Positions 51,991 through 64,000 of a stretch of 64,000 nucleotides of DNA are shown here, one piece after another. Below the pieces are notes generated by a model that saw only the letters and a program-made list of their open reading frames with translations, was not told where the DNA came from and did not search any database. The stretch is taken from NCBI GenBank assembly GCA_036023115.1, contig JAYKKT010000086.1:12353501-12417500 (forward strand), read 5' to 3'. Numbering within the stretch: the stretch's first letter is position 1; every line of letters begins with the position of its first letter. The DNA comes from Brasenia schreberi (taxonomy: Eukaryota > Streptophyta > Magnoliopsida > Nymphaeales > Cabombaceae). Position numbers and translations under genes: made by a program.

Positions 51991-53133
51991 TGTATTAGAA
52001 TCCTTCATCCAATAGAAAAACCGTAAGAACATCATAACTGATGAGAAAAATCTGAAAATTTACATAACATTTCTTCAGTTCTCTAACAATGGTTGAAAAT
52101 CCAAAGCTCAATTCCATTCCTTGGAGAAATTTTTCCCTGAACCTGATGTGCAAGTGATTTCTACAAAATCTGAAAAGTTTTCAGAGCTCTATTTACTTAC
52201 AGATGCTCGCCCGAATATAGAACCTAGAGAGCCCACATGTTTTACCATACATTTGCAATTAGTCAAGAGACTGTGGCCACTAAATTCATGAATTTGATGC
52301 AATCATGCAATGCAATCTTTGTAGAGAAGTACAAAGGGAGAGTCATATTGCCGACCTTTTATCCCCCAGCCCTAGATGAATTTTCTAATAAAATTTCATG
52401 TAAAGCACCTTCAAAAGGTTTCTTAGAAAGGATTCTTTTTGTTTTTATATCTTTACCTCCCAGCATAAAAAAAATAAAGGCATTACGCTATCCTAGAATC
52501 ATATATGTGGAGAAATGTTTCAAAATTTGTGTATGGTTGTGATTACTTGAAGCCATTAACCATGAAAACGGCCAAGCAAATTTCTGCAAATTGTATTGAT
52601 GTTGAGAAGCATAATCAGTCCGCCTTTATTTTAGGCGGATAAATTCATTATCGACAAACCGAAACCAAGTGGAGCTGGATATTTTGTGGTGAAATTTATG
52701 CCTATTGCCACCAACCACTGTAATAAAAAGTTTACCAGAAAGTCTCTGCATTTCTAAAATGTCTTAAAATTTCATAGGGAGACAGCTCTCCAAGTTAGCT
52801 TTGTAATACAACAAAGATCACATGAATCGGAGTGCTATGATAAGACCAAATTAGTCTCTGAGGAGTCAAGCACGAATTTGGAAAACAAGATCTGAATCCC
52901 AGAATTCCACTTGTCCATTTTGGCCAACTTTACAGATATATACTTCGCACGAATCATTATTGGGAATTTTCAATATAGGTTCTTATGAACTCGTGTCAAA
53001 TTTGGTTGGGAGAAGTTCTTAGTTGGGTGAACAGAATTGCAGTCATACTTTTGTGACACCCAGGTCATCGTCCATCTTGAAGATAAAGATGAGTGTTGGA
53101 AGGCCAACAAATTGGTTTAAGCATGGAGAGGGA
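51991..53133. other. intergenic, nothing firmly recognised
   Basis: An open frame at 52237-52542 (+) has no family signature. The stretch before 53134 may be internal DNA of the element whose LTR follows. Confidence 0.4.
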
Positions 53134-53607
53134 TGATGTGACCAGCCAATCCCACCTACACTCAGGACTTGATCCAGATCCACATTCATTTCTAAGGGAG
53201 ATCCACATGCAAGTGCTAGAGACCCAAGATCTAAGAAACAAGGAGTTCATCCAATAAGAATGCCTTGGAAATCAATTTGAAGCTAGTGGGACTAGTTCCT
53301 AAAAACAGTAAATCGAAGATACCAGAGTCACTAGGTAGTTACTGTGGTAAGTCTTAAGTTACCAGGATGTAACTAGAGCAGCCAAATTTATTATGGAGTC
53401 GTACTTTCATTAGGACTTGTTTAAAGGCTTCATTATCAGTCTTGTTTACATTAAGATTGATTAATGCTTTTCTCAATTTGAAGTGCCCTCTCTTCATAAG
53501 GGGGTTTTTCCATTGGATTTAAATTGCCTTTGATTATGAAATAGATTTATTTTGGATAATCTCTCTCTCTCTCCCTGTTTCTTCAATTCTATTGCTGCTA
53601 CATCTCA
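53134..53607 (+). repeat. LTR-like repeat, related to 34261-34670
   Basis: Begins TGATGTGACC and ends CATCTCA after CT repeats. Shares many blocks with 34261-34670 (GATCCAGATCCACATTCAT, GAAGCTAGTGGGACTAG, TTGATTATGAAATAGATTTA). No matching 5-bp duplication was found. Confidence 0.65.
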
Positions 53608-54257
53608 CTGTTGAATATGCTAGCCATCTATGGCTGAGTTTTGCTTTTGATGGGTGCTGCTATAGACTGCCCCAAGCTCATCTAGTTCAGTAAAGAAGAA
53701 ATTTGTCGTCCTTTATATACACATGGCTTCTTGTTTATAAAAGTATATAAATCTGATTCATGTCCCCTACAAGATTTCAGTTTTCTTTATCAAAATTACA
53801 ACTTCACGTAATTTTCAACCTCGAAACACATTTTTATCCCATGCAAGGATCCCAAAGTGGCTCTTGGGGAGGCACTAATGACATTAGTAAAGATAATAAA
53901 TATCTCGCCTTTGGTTCCTTGGGATGGAAGTAAAGTGTGGTTGCATAAGAAGGGCTCCCATAAACACTTGAAGCTTTGTGGATTCTGAGCTTTCTCTCTC
54001 ACATCCCTAAAGATGAACGGTCAAAGCTTGAACCGAAGTCTAAGCGGTGCATTTATCTCGGGTCACTAAGAGACGAAATCGTCATAGATTGCAGGACCAG
54101 ATCAAAAGGATGGATGTGTGAAGTTCAATGTGTTTTTCTTTGAGAATCAAAAACATGAAAGGCTCAGTCGAGAGGATAACTGTTTGTAGTTGATGATATC
54201 CCAGATCTCGTAGAGTCAAAATTTACATAAATTGAGAAGGGGATGCTACCTATGTTG

Positions 54258-54345
54258 CATGGATACGGGTACGGTACCTGTTACGGATACGGGTATGGAG
54301 TATGCAATTTTTTTAAAAACTAAAGTATGGATACGTCACTATTAA
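54258..54345. repeat. GATACGGGTACGG motif cluster
   Basis: GGATACGGGTACGG and GGATACGGGTATGG copies, followed by an AT-rich stretch, of the type seen at ends of some plant DNA transposons. No terminus was confirmed. Confidence 0.5.
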
Positions 54346-54772
54346 AAAACATAATAAAAAAATAAATTTACATAATATATATACACAATTATATAGAACA
54401 TTTTATATTTTAAAGAGCATTCTAGTGTTTGAGAATAATTTTATTCATGAGAATGTCACTTATATTCTTCTTCAAAGTAAGAACAATTAAACACCTTACC
54501 CAAACATCCAAGCCATCTATAAATTTTCTACCAAGACTACTATTTCTGCACTAGAATGTATGTTACATCAGTGTTTTATCATTGTCACATTAGGAGCTAT
54601 GCCATATTAGCTTTTTCCGTTAGATACATCAAACTCATGGTGATGGCGTGTACTAAAATAATGAGATAGAAAGTGAATCACGATATGATAAACCACATTG
54701 TACTAATATCAAGTTTTCAAATATATATGGTAACATAGATAGGATCTTTGATATCATCAATATACAATTAAC

Positions 54773-54905
54773 TTTTTTTTTTGTCAAAGTAACCATTGAT
54801 ATCTAAAAGCCACCAAGCTGTGTCGAACCACCATAGGGCTAAATCTCTCCCAGCGATGGTTTGCTTCATTAATAAGATTCGAACTTGGGACCTTGTTTAG
54901 GTTAT
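54773..54905 (-). mobile_element. tRNA-derived SINE, 5'-truncated
   Basis: On the minus strand a B box GTTCGAATC (54876-54884) is preceded by AAGGTCCCAA and followed by a body with GGGAGAGATTTAGCCCTATG, ending in an A-run (plus-strand T-run at 54773-54782). The layout fits the plant Au-type SINEs as remembered. The A box is missing. Confidence 0.6.
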
Positions 54906-55231
54906 TGGATCCTGTTTTGGTTACAGAAATATCAATTCTGGTTTGATCCGATCAAGAAACCAACAATATCAATTTTCTTTGGGTAAAAAACCAACGTGTG
55001 TCATCACAAATGAAGAGGGATATCTTCATAATTTGACGAATCTTACTTACTGTTGGCTCCACGTATTTGAGAAACGCGCCTACCCAGTTATTTATAGCAT
55101 GAGAGAGTTTGTGGTCTAGTTGCCAACTGAAGGGGAGTTTGAAACCGGAAGTGCTCTTTTTAATCCTGCTTCTTTCTACGATTTTTGTATGATTGGGTAG
55201 CGATAGAGGAAGAAAGGCCGCGGCGGCGGCA

Positions 55232-55378
55232 ATGGAGAATTGTTGCAGCGGCACTGCTGGGACACAGGCAGTGGGCACGGGTCCGGGCGAGTCTCGCAGT
55301 GCCGGAGCCGATGCCAACGACACCGTCAATCTCTTCTTCGGAGGGCATGGCGCCCACGGCCTTTACTCGCAGATCAAG
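55232..55378 (+). CDS. putative first coding exon of an unrecognised gene
   Basis: A GC-rich island in an AT-rich window, with CGG repeats before the start codon and an open frame of 49 codons, MENCCSGTAGTQAVGTGPGE to NLFFGGHGAHGLYSQIK. It ends exactly at a consensus donor AAG|GTGAGT (55379) in phase 0. Low-complexity Gly/Ala/Ser N terminus, then a conserved-looking block. I do not recognise the product. A start at 55193 in the same frame is possible. No following exon was identified before the window end; transposon-inflated introns, as in ALIS, could place it beyond 64 kb. Confidence 0.55.
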
Positions 55379-55461
55379 GTGAGTCTGATTTCTGTGGCTC
55401 CATGGCTCCGCTTCCTCCGTTACTCTATTGAGGGTTCGAGTTTCGAACCGCTCTTGAACAC

Positions 55462-55580
55462 TCACATTGGGTACGAGTACCGGTACACACCTACACGTAC
55501 CGACCGATACATCGTATCGGTATGTACCTCACGTACCGATACACGTACCTGTATTGGATACGTACCAGATAGGATGCAAC
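55462..55580. repeat. GTACC/CGATAC motif cluster
   Basis: About 120 bp of repeated GTACCGATAC-like and ACGTACC motifs in both orientations, starting 84 bp after the putative splice donor. Resembles subterminal DNA of the GATAC-type hAT elements and probably marks a small insertion in the first intron. Confidence 0.6.
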
Positions 55581-55979
55581 CAATGAGAGAAATGCTCGAG
55601 GGGGACTCTAGACGCATGAAAGTGGCCTGCAAACGATGTGCTGACCGGTAGGCATTATAAACGATGTACTAATTGGCCTTGCCATGATGTGTGATTGATC
55701 TAACTTGTGTTGGGCTGTTTGCTTGCCAAAATCTGGAGGCCGAACAACTCTACATGAAAACTACCCTTTCGCCAAAGAGATTTAGACAAATAGATCTTCA
55801 TGGAATAGCCCAAGGATTTGAAGTGCCAAGGAGAATGAAGTCTATTGAATAAGGAAGAACCTCTGGCCTGAATCCAAGCACCAGGACAATGGTATAAGAA
55901 ATTTGATTCATTCATGAGAAAACACTGCTTTATCAGGTTGATCACTACGTCTTCATTGAGAAATATGGTTAAAGTGATT

Positions 55980-56860
55980 TCATTTACTTCTATTGGATAT
56001 TGACCATATTTTGGCTGTTGGAGTGCTTCTCAGATTACTTCCTTGACATATTTCTTATTGTTACAAAGGATCTGGGGGGTAGCTAGGAGGATCTTGGCAT
56101 GACGATAGATCGAGACAGATCAAGAAGGCTGCTTTAGTTGTCTCAAGAAAGGTATCTTCAAAAGATCCTTGATAGATTCAAGATGGACCAAGTGACGCCC
56201 AATAAACTCTCCACTTTAAAAATATTTGAAGTTTAGGTACCGACTGAGTCTAACAACATACAAAAAACATCAACAAAATGGAAAACATTCTTCATTCAGT
56301 AGCAGTAGAAAGCTTCATGTATGTCATGACATGTATCGTACCTGATTTGCCTTATGTTAGAGTTGTTTCGATGGTGACCAACCGATGTCGATGAAGTATA
56401 CCGATCTCGATTTGGTCGAAAATGCAGATTTGAGGAAGATCACGTTTTGGACATTTGACTACTTTTGCAGGGAGTGTTGTGTCGTGGCAGTCCAAGCTGG
56501 AAAGATGTGTTACAACAGAAGCTGAATACATTACAGCTACTAAAGCGTGTATTTAAAGTCATTATGGTCGAAGAACTTTTTCCTAGAATTGGGCACAAAA
56601 CATTCTGGATGTCTTTCAATTGTGGTAAACAGTGTCATCCATTTAGCAAAGAATGCTAACTTTCACTCTCCAACAAAGCACATGGAGTCGAATTTCAATG
56701 GATCGCTACTACAGTTCAGGAAGTCTACGCCGACAGCAATTAAACTAAAAATGAGCTGTCACAAAGCGGCCAAACATGAAAATGTCCAGTGTGCGGTTCA
56801 ACTGGTACGAGCTCATGTAGTGTTGATGTAAAATGTGTGTTTAGTTTGTCGCATAAGCTT
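55980..56860 (+). pseudogene. copia RT/RNaseH relic
   Basis: The plus strand gives the end of reverse transcriptase (RILGMTIDRDRSRRLL and LSQERYLQKILDRFKMDQ near 56090-56200) and RNaseH (SWQSKLERCVTTEAEYITAT near 56480, then the STFHSRSKHID-like region near 56660). Frameshifts and stops throughout. It is a different copia lineage from the two in the ALIS intron, judged by its sequence. Confidence 0.8.
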
Positions 56861-57317
56861 GTAGTTAACTATATAGAATCTTATGTAGATATATGCTAGG
56901 AAACCATGTTAAACCAACTAATTGGGGTGGGTAAAGTGCAGATAAATGATCCAATATTTCATATTTACAAGAAAATCGCACAAAATGAAACTGTTAATTC
57001 CTAATTTAAAATTTCAAGTGTTTACCTAAAATTATATGGAGAAACACTTCTTTAACTTTAGTGACAACTCGTTTCCAGCTTATCTGGACATGATTTATGC
57101 TGGGCTTGGCTGAGCTGAACTTGAACATGAATTTTAGCTTAGAACGTGAAGATCTACTATTCGGTTGATTCGGCTATTTTACCAGAACCATAGATAGAAT
57201 AATATTATATATAGACATGTGTACATTGTTATTGGTTCTTATTCATTTGTTTATTATGATGTCTCTCCAATGAAGAACCCTATGAATTGCATAATCCATC
57301 TTTCTGTAGAGAATAAA

Positions 57318-57362
<45 letters not shown>

Positions 57363-58230
57363 CTATATATATATATATAATTTAGCTTTTATGTTTGCAT
57401 GCATAGTAGCCATCGAGCATATTAATTTTACTACTTAGTGCATGTTGATCGTATATTAGTTACATTACCTATTAGTTCTATTGCATATTAGTTGTTATTA
57501 CCAATCACATGATAGCTTTATTACTCACTGCATATTAGTCTTGTTTCTCATTGAACATTAGTTTTGTTTTTCATTGCATATTAATCTCATCAACCCCATT
57601 AGCATTTAAGCTAAAATTTGCCTCAAGCCTTACCTTAACCAAATAACCTATCCTAGCCGAGCCCCTTAGGAGCCAAACCTAATAGCTTGATGCCCCATTA
57701 AACCCAAATTCAGCTCTTAGTGATAGCCTTATCCAAGACCCTAATCATTCTATATCAAAACTACACCTTGAAACTATCCTTTACCCAAACCAATTCGCAA
57801 GTAGGACCTCCTTTGTGCTCACCTTTCTTCTCAAGTGTGCAAAAATTTTAGATTTGATTGGTCAAACAAGCTGCTAGCCCAAAAGGTTAGTCGATGGAGA
57901 AGGAAGACTTTTTGTGAAAAGAATGAAAACGGGCCCGTAATGCAAAAAGGATCAATTAAAGATATGTCTTTTCGGAATTGATTTTAATTTGTTTTAGCTT
58001 TGAAGTAGGTTGTATTTGTAAATCACGGTTCCACACATACAAGTCACATGGGATGAGTTTATTGTATCGATTCTTTTGAGTAATATATCTATATGTATTA
58101 TGTATGCATCAATTAACATCAAATGTAACTAAACCGAACCAGATATATGCCACAAAACTAAGCCAAATCTCTTATTGACTTTAAATAAGTGCAAAAGACC
58201 CAAAATAATCAAATATGCAGTTGATTCTAT
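56861..58230. other. intergenic with CT/TA microsatellite
   Basis: A CT repeat running into a TA repeat lies at 57318-57379. A series of short TTGCATATTAGT-like repeats is at 57430-57590. No gene seen. Confidence 0.55.
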
Positions 58231-58241
58231 GAAAAGCTATA

Positions 58242-58629
58242 TGCAAGATGATGACTTATTTGATGCAATATGTACAAAAAGCCTAGCCGGACTACATGAT
58301 GAAGACCAACTGTATACCATGAAAGCAGGCTTGGATGAATGCAAGCCATAAAACAGGTGATGAAGTCAAATAGAAAACACACTGTAAGTCGTGGAATATG
58401 AGCCAAGAGAACCTAAAAGGATGTAAGCGAACTAAAGCAAGAAATATGTGAGACTGACTGTTTTCTTGGCTCATATTCCACGTCTTACTGTGTGTTTTCT
58501 AATGGCCTTCATCACTTGTTTTATGGCTTGCATTCATCCAAGCTTGCTTTCATGGTATACAGTTGGTTTTCATCATGTAGTCCGGCTAGGCTTTGTGTAC
58601 ATATTGCATCAAATAAGTCGTCATCTTGC
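58242..58629. repeat. inverted duplication with 171-bp arms
   Basis: Arms 58242-58412 and 58459-58629 are reverse complements without visible indels and with about a dozen mismatches (about 93% identity), separated by a loop of about 46 nt. Directly downstream, TGGATGTAAGACCAACTGTATAC and a second close copy repeat part of the arm sequence (58657-58740). Confidence 0.88.
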
Positions 58630-58744
58630 ATATTTGATTTACATCCTTTGTACATATTGGATGTAAGACCAACTGTATACAATAGTTGGTTTTACTGTGT
58701 TTTCTTGATGTATTGGATGTAACACCAACTGTATACCAACTGAA

Positions 58745-60680
58745 ATCAATGAATAGGATTAAGATGTCTTGCTTTCTGAATGGATTTATTTTTCACATTT
58801 TATGCTGAATCATAGCTTAACATTAATCCGATTCATTGATTTCACGCCTTCGACTTTCATGTCTATGTCTTGTCCCAACCAAGACATCTTAGCTTAACAT
58901 TGATTTTAAGCTATAATCAGATATGAAGCCATTCGAGAAATAAAATTGATAGCATATTCAGAAAGCATAAGTGCATGAGTCGAGGTAACTTATTCAACAT
59001 GAAATCGAATAGCATTTGAATATGAGACAATTTAGCATGAATATGGGCATGAGATGATTCAGTAGATGAACATAGGAATTGTTCATCATATGTGCAGGTT
59101 TGAATCAAAGAAGGCAAGAGAACGTATATGGACACAAAATCGATATGTGCATGGAAACAGAAAGTCGAGCATGAGATAAACCACAACCATGGAGTCGATC
59201 AAAATAATCAACATGAGATCAATCATAAACACAGAACGGATACCTGAGGGCAGGGAGAATTCCAAACACGCAACCTGATTACGGCATGCTTCCGCATGGA
59301 ACAACTAGTCATGAGTGTGAACAAAAACATGGTGATGCAGTCAACAGTTCAATTCAGCAAGCTAAATAAGATATGAAAATACCCAAAAATCGGTGGATAG
59401 GTGCCGTTTAGATTTGAAGAAATCATCATACCTACTAGTCTTTGGGAGTCGCAGACTTTTCTCTCGAGAATTCTCTCTCTTGGGGTGCTCTAACTTGGTG
59501 AAAGAGGAGATAAGGTGTCGTCTGGTGGTCCCCTTTCTCTTTGATGAAGATTACCAAATCCTCATCTAGTGAGGATTCTTCACATTAAAAGATAAGTTCC
59601 AATCAAAGTTGGGATTTACCTTGTTGCCTAAGTCAGCTATGACGGCCCCTAATATGTTGATTTTGCCTTAATTCTCACCATAATTACAGCATATGGAACG
59701 TCCCATTTCTCTCTGATTCCCCTTTGAATTATAAAATTCTGATTTTAATGCATTTACTTAAGGATGAATCATAAAATTTAAACTAACTTTTATGGGAACA
59801 CCCTCTATGAGTGCAATTTTCGTGGTGTTTCAATGTACCATCTTATGTCCTCAAAAGAATTCAAATTTTAATTCCATATGATTCTGCTCTTTCCCTTTCA
59901 TGCTTGAACTTTTAAACATTCCATAAAAATTCTCAATAATTTTCAAATCTTTAAAAGACTCGGTTTCAAAAGTAATTTGCATACACAATCAAAATCTCAA
60001 AAAAAAATCAGGTGATATAGATGCACCTCATTAGCATCAATCAAATGGACTTGGTTGATGGCAAGGAAGTAAGCATTGAATTCATGAAGAATGGATCCCA
60101 TGGACCTTGAAAAGCTTTCGAGGATCAAGTGAAAGTAATCATGAAAATAAGATCTTAAATACAAGGATGAATGATGGATCCATGAATGAAATACGAAACC
60201 TAGGGAGTTCAACTAAACTTAGTAGGAACATCCTAAGTTCCCAAACATGATAAATACACCTAACGCATGACTCGTTTAATATGGAAAAGCAGCTATGCAT
60301 TACTCAACTATGTCGTGCAGGAGGTGGGACTTCTTCTTATTCATGTGAACATGATTTTCTCTAAAACAATGCTCATTAATACAACGCATGTATGCCGGTG
60401 ATGCAACTATTAATTTAAAAGCAATCTCATTTTGATTTGTGCTGCTTTTGAATATAATCAATCCATGATCCATATACGCACACACTATATCCTCATTTAC
60501 AAAGCATAGGAGATACGACAAACACCAATTTGGTTGTTAAAATCCTTAGGCACAAAAGGTTATCGTTCTTTTAATTTTAAACATATTGATAAAGGTAGGC
60601 ACATGCCCCTAATTTATTCAAAGATGCAAATTATCCCTAAAGGCATAGGTTAACTTACTAGGACAACTCATGGCTCAAAC
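58745..60680. other. intergenic, nothing recognised
   Basis: A loose inverted pair involves AAGATGTCTTG (58761) and CAAGACATCTTAG (58880). Leader-like DNA near 59460-59520 (TTTTCTCTCGAGAATTCTC) may belong to an LTR element. No coding motif was seen. Confidence 0.4.
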
Positions 60681-60688
60681 TTCTTTGG

Positions 60689-60990
60689 TTAACACTCAAC
60701 CCAAATCTACTTCACGGTTTCACACACTTGACTCTCATAAGGGGGACTCATGGATAGAGAAAGATAAGGGGCAGATTTGAAGATGTTCAGTTTAGAGCTT
60801 GGTCAATGAAGGAGCCTTTGGCTCACTTTAGAGCATAGAGAAAGATAAGGTTAACACTCAACCCAAATCTCTTTTTCTTTTTGAAGATGCTCACTTTAGA
60901 GCTTTTCGGAGGGGAGAGAGCCTTTGGCTCAAACTTTGATTTTGGTGTCTCCATGACTTGGTCAATGAAGAAGGAAAACTTGAACTTAGA
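60689..60990. repeat. shuffled local duplication
   Basis: Blocks TTAACACTCAACCCAAATCT (60689, 60851), GAGCCTTTGGCTCA (60811, 60919) and a TTTAGAGCTT segment occur twice at offsets of 100-162 bp, in the same order but with different spacing. Confidence 0.75.
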
Positions 60991-63180
60991 TTTTGGACAT
61001 TTCCTTATGGCTTTTGATCGGAAGCCTTGACTTTCTATGGCTAGGCACGAGACTATCATCCTTTAGCTAGACTATACAATGCTTTTCTCATTACCCATAC
61101 ATAAATAAAAAATACCCCCTTCTATGCTTGGTACTCTTTTGTTTATGCTTTGAAGAACACTTTACCTTCAAACAAAACTGGAATACATGACTAATTCATC
61201 AATATGCATAAAATGAAAAAGAACAAGTCTTTTCGGTACTTAAGAACCTTAATATCTAGATTGAGGTCTGCCTTATCTTTAAGATTCTTGAACAAGAAAC
61301 ATGGAGTGAAACACTTCACAAGGACAATTCGATTCAAAGGGAAAATAAATAAAGAAGGGACCTAGTTTTGAAACCCAAAATGCGTATCCCATCAGATTTT
61401 AAAGTGCTATCTAAGGAGAATATGCACCAGTTAAATCAAACACAATACTTCTTCAAAACGACGGACATTGATTGGGCTTATAATTCTTTATCATGGGGAC
61501 TGATAAACCCATGAATGCAGGTGATTATGTAAGGACTATATGAATGTCTAACTCTAGGTGGGACATGTATGCTGAGATATGCGATACATTGAGTACCATG
61601 CATGCGATGCATGTACAGGTGAACATGAAACAACTATATGCATTGAACGAGAATGTGATACATGAATAAATGTAGAGGTAAGACACATGCCAAAGAAAGC
61701 AAAATCTAATAAAGCAGAAAGAGAAATAAATCCTAATAAAGCAAGAAAAGAAGCAAACCCTAATTGTTTTTGGGCTTATCAGATTTTTTCTTTGTTTTTT
61801 TTTTTTGATTTTCTGAATGATAATGTATAGGGACCCAGTTCTTTTAGGTGTTACCTTGAAACTCATTTAAGTCCCTAAATTGCAAACTAATTTGTGACTC
61901 AAAAGGCGAGGATGTCATATCACATGTAGGAGAATCGCGTAACCCAAGGCAATGAATAGTGGAGTTAGAGTGGGAGGTTGAGATGGACACAAAATTAAAA
62001 ATCTGAGCCAAGCCGAATAAATGAAACTCTAGGTCAGGAAAAGGCTCAGGATGCCTAGGTTCTTGAGGTCTAAGAATCAACTCTTCTTGAGTTGCTCGTA
62101 AAGGTTCATGGATTCTAATAGAAGTATCATCCCCTTGAAATCTTCAAGGTGAATCCTCTTGTTTCCCATTTTCACAAAGGTTGTTCATGCCCAAACCATA
62201 CACGCTTTAGCTTATTTGCTAGTTGTCGTCGTCTCCTCTACATTGATATCTTGTAGCATGATGAAGGCATTGAATCCAACCTATAGGATGTGTTTTTTTT
62301 CTTTCAAATCGCTACTCTTTGCTTGTTGCTGCTCATTTAAGTCGTCATTTAAGGTACCATCCTCTTGGTAAGTAAAGCAACAACAAGTATTACAAAAGCA
62401 ACTCTTGCCTCATAAGCTACAGAGAATTCTAGGTCCTCCCCAATGACTAGTGGAATAGTTCTAGGCAATAGAACTGCTGGGATTGTTCAATCGGATCTTC
62501 CAAGGAGCATCCATTGCATCTACTGTGACGCTATGTCATTCGTGCTCTTTCCGCCACCTCTCCAAGCAGTGAACTCCTCGTAGTAGCGCAGGCTCTAGTC
62601 AAAAGGGAGAAAGAGACTAAGCTCGAGGGGATTTCTTTAGGCCACTTTGCCTTTTAAGGTTTGCATGGTCATTGATGCTTTAATGCAGTTTTAGCAAATA
62701 CAAGTTAGTCCTAAGCCTTTGTTCAGTCATCTATGAGTAGTAAACTACCCCCCAAATATTTTGCTATTTGATGGAATATCTCTCCTTACCAGAGTCACAA
62801 CTCCATAATTTTGAGACATGGAAAGTGGTCGACGTGGTTTTCAGCTATCAAGGGTCACCGTTTAATGATTAATTGTCATTTGTTTATGAATAGAAATGAG
62901 ATGCTTTATAGATATTTCATATAGATCTTAGCTTATCGAGATAGATCTAGGTACAGGTTGAGGTAGGAGGATATGCTTTTTCTCAATATGAGCATACTAG
63001 GTTTTGTTTTGCATATTTGAAATGTGCATGTATTATAAATGTGAATTCTAATTGCTTTGATACACACATTGGATGAGTTATTTATGACTATTTCGCAGAA
63101 GCGCTTCTCACAAATGTATGTGAAGTGATGATGGGTAAGTGTGTTGATTTAGAAGGATAACAATGAAATATTTTGCTATT
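60991..63180. other. intergenic, nothing recognised
   Basis: Open frames on both strands are short and show no protein family. Composition suggests old retroelement DNA. Confidence 0.4.
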
Positions 63181-64000
63181 AGTGGCTATATAACGACATG
63201 ACAATCAAATTATGATAATGAAATTAGTGTGAGGAGTAGAGGCTTTGAATATAATTTATGCTTATACAACTCAAATAAGAGTAGAATATTACATAAAGAA
63301 GGCATTTTAAGAAGAGTTAGATAAGATAATTCAAAGAATTTCATAAAGAAATGATTTTCTTAGAAGGAGATGTGAATAGGCATATGGTAAAGAGGCATTA
63401 AGATATCACGATATTCATGGATACTATGACTTTTGGGGATTTATATAAGGAAAGTAAGGACATTTTAAATTTTGCTATAACATATGGTCTTTTTATAGCC
63501 AATACAATTTTTTTCAGAAAATGAGATAAATATTGAATTACTTATAAGAGTAGCTAGTCATAAATACAAAATTATTATTTTATGGTAAGAGAAATGATAA
63601 ATCATGTTCTAAAGATTGCAAGGTAATTCTAAGAAAAAGCTTGACTACCCAACATAAACTACCCAATATCAACTTTTAGTTATACATTTGCATGTAAAAA
63701 AGGTGGATATAAAAGCAAAAAGTATATACAATTACTCAAACTAAATAGAGGAACCTCAAAAATAGAAAGAAGATACATTAAAAAAAGTTCTCCAAGGAGA
63801 TATTTTGAACCATGTAGGTATAACTTACGACATGTAGAATAATATGGTGAAACATATTAGGAAAGTAACAAAATATGTATTAGTTAAATCTAAGGAAGGT
63901 GTCCTAGCACAGAGCAAAGCTTGTTAAGTGAAGTGGTGCAAGATGAAATTAAGGCAAAGAGAGTATGTCACAAATTGGATTATGTGAATAAGATTGATGA
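63181..64000 (+). mobile_element. RTE-type LINE, endonuclease-to-linker part, cut by window end
   Basis: Aligns by eye with 10600-10659 joined to 16690-17400: TGAGGAGTAGAGGCTTTGAA, then a GATAAGATAATTCAAAGAAT stretch and the remainder of the endonuclease region. In this copy the site corresponding to the copia insertion is uninterrupted, which confirms the junction 10659/16690. Many stops; continues past the window. Confidence 0.82.

Noticed and set aside
52237..52542. 101-codon plus-strand frame
   Set aside because: There is no recognisable domain, no codon-use support and no splice context; it is more likely chance in old repeat DNA.
1..64000. CRISPR arrays, bacterial operons, rRNA genes, organelle insertions
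   Set aside because: None was seen. The regular repeats present are transposon termini, microsatellites and two-unit tandem duplications.

Overview
The window is nuclear DNA from a flowering plant: AT-rich, intron-containing, and filled mainly by relics of plant transposon families (Ty1/copia, Ty3/gypsy, RTE-type LINEs, hAT, and MULEs carrying plant-only domains). The species cannot be named from sequence alone. The one clearly functional gene is an ALA-interacting subunit (CDC50/LEM3 family, closest by remembered sequence to the ALIS2/ALIS4 type). It runs on the + strand from the start codon at 7981 to the stop at 32455 in eight exons that join in frame to 352 residues. A second gene probably starts at 55232 (one GC-rich first exon, product not recognised).

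Layout. 1-2269: degenerate DNA with an RTE 3' fragment. 2270-7772: a 5.5-kb MULE relic with TIRs and a near 9-bp target duplication. It carries a transposase fused to an OTU protease-like domain (+) and a convergent plant-mobile-domain gene (-). Its right end lies about 210 bp upstream of the ALIS start codon. 7981-32455: the ALIS gene. Introns 4 (14.65 kb) and 6 (6.8 kb) are inflated by nested transposons. In intron 4 an RTE element with a 17-bp target duplication contains a copia element (5-bp duplication, one mismatch), whose LTR contains a hAT element (8-bp duplication decayed by transitions). A second copia element follows and itself holds an RTE fragment. Intron 6 holds a roughly 1.9-kb RTE palindrome, two very short RTE insertions with perfect 15-16 bp target duplications, a 5'UTR-to-tail RTE deletion derivative, hAT remains including part of a transposase, and a nearly perfect hairpin close to exon 7.

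32456-39900: relics of copia integrase, gypsy RNaseH/integrase and LTRs. 39928-43418: a second, internally deleted MULE with the same OTU plus mobile-domain layout. 43500-45350: LTR-like DNA with a 181-bp tandem duplication. 45538-47650: minus-strand RTE interrupted by a hAT MITE that contains a tRNA-derived SINE-like block. 47667-55100: LTR remnants, AT-rich DNA and a third MULE-like remnant. 55232-55378: the putative first exon. 55980-56860: copia RT/RNaseH relic. 58242-58629: a 171-bp-arm inverted duplication. 63180-64000: an RTE relic cut by the window end.

The points most worth following are the MULE architecture (transposase-OTU facing a plant mobile domain gene, in two copies, both with Tyr at the OTU catalytic Cys), the repeated formation of palindromes at RTE 3' ends, including one that has copied flanking host DNA, and the fact that the ALIS pre-mRNA should contain three long intronic hairpins while its coding frame stays intact. 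All identities and family calls come from reading the sequence; no database search was run.
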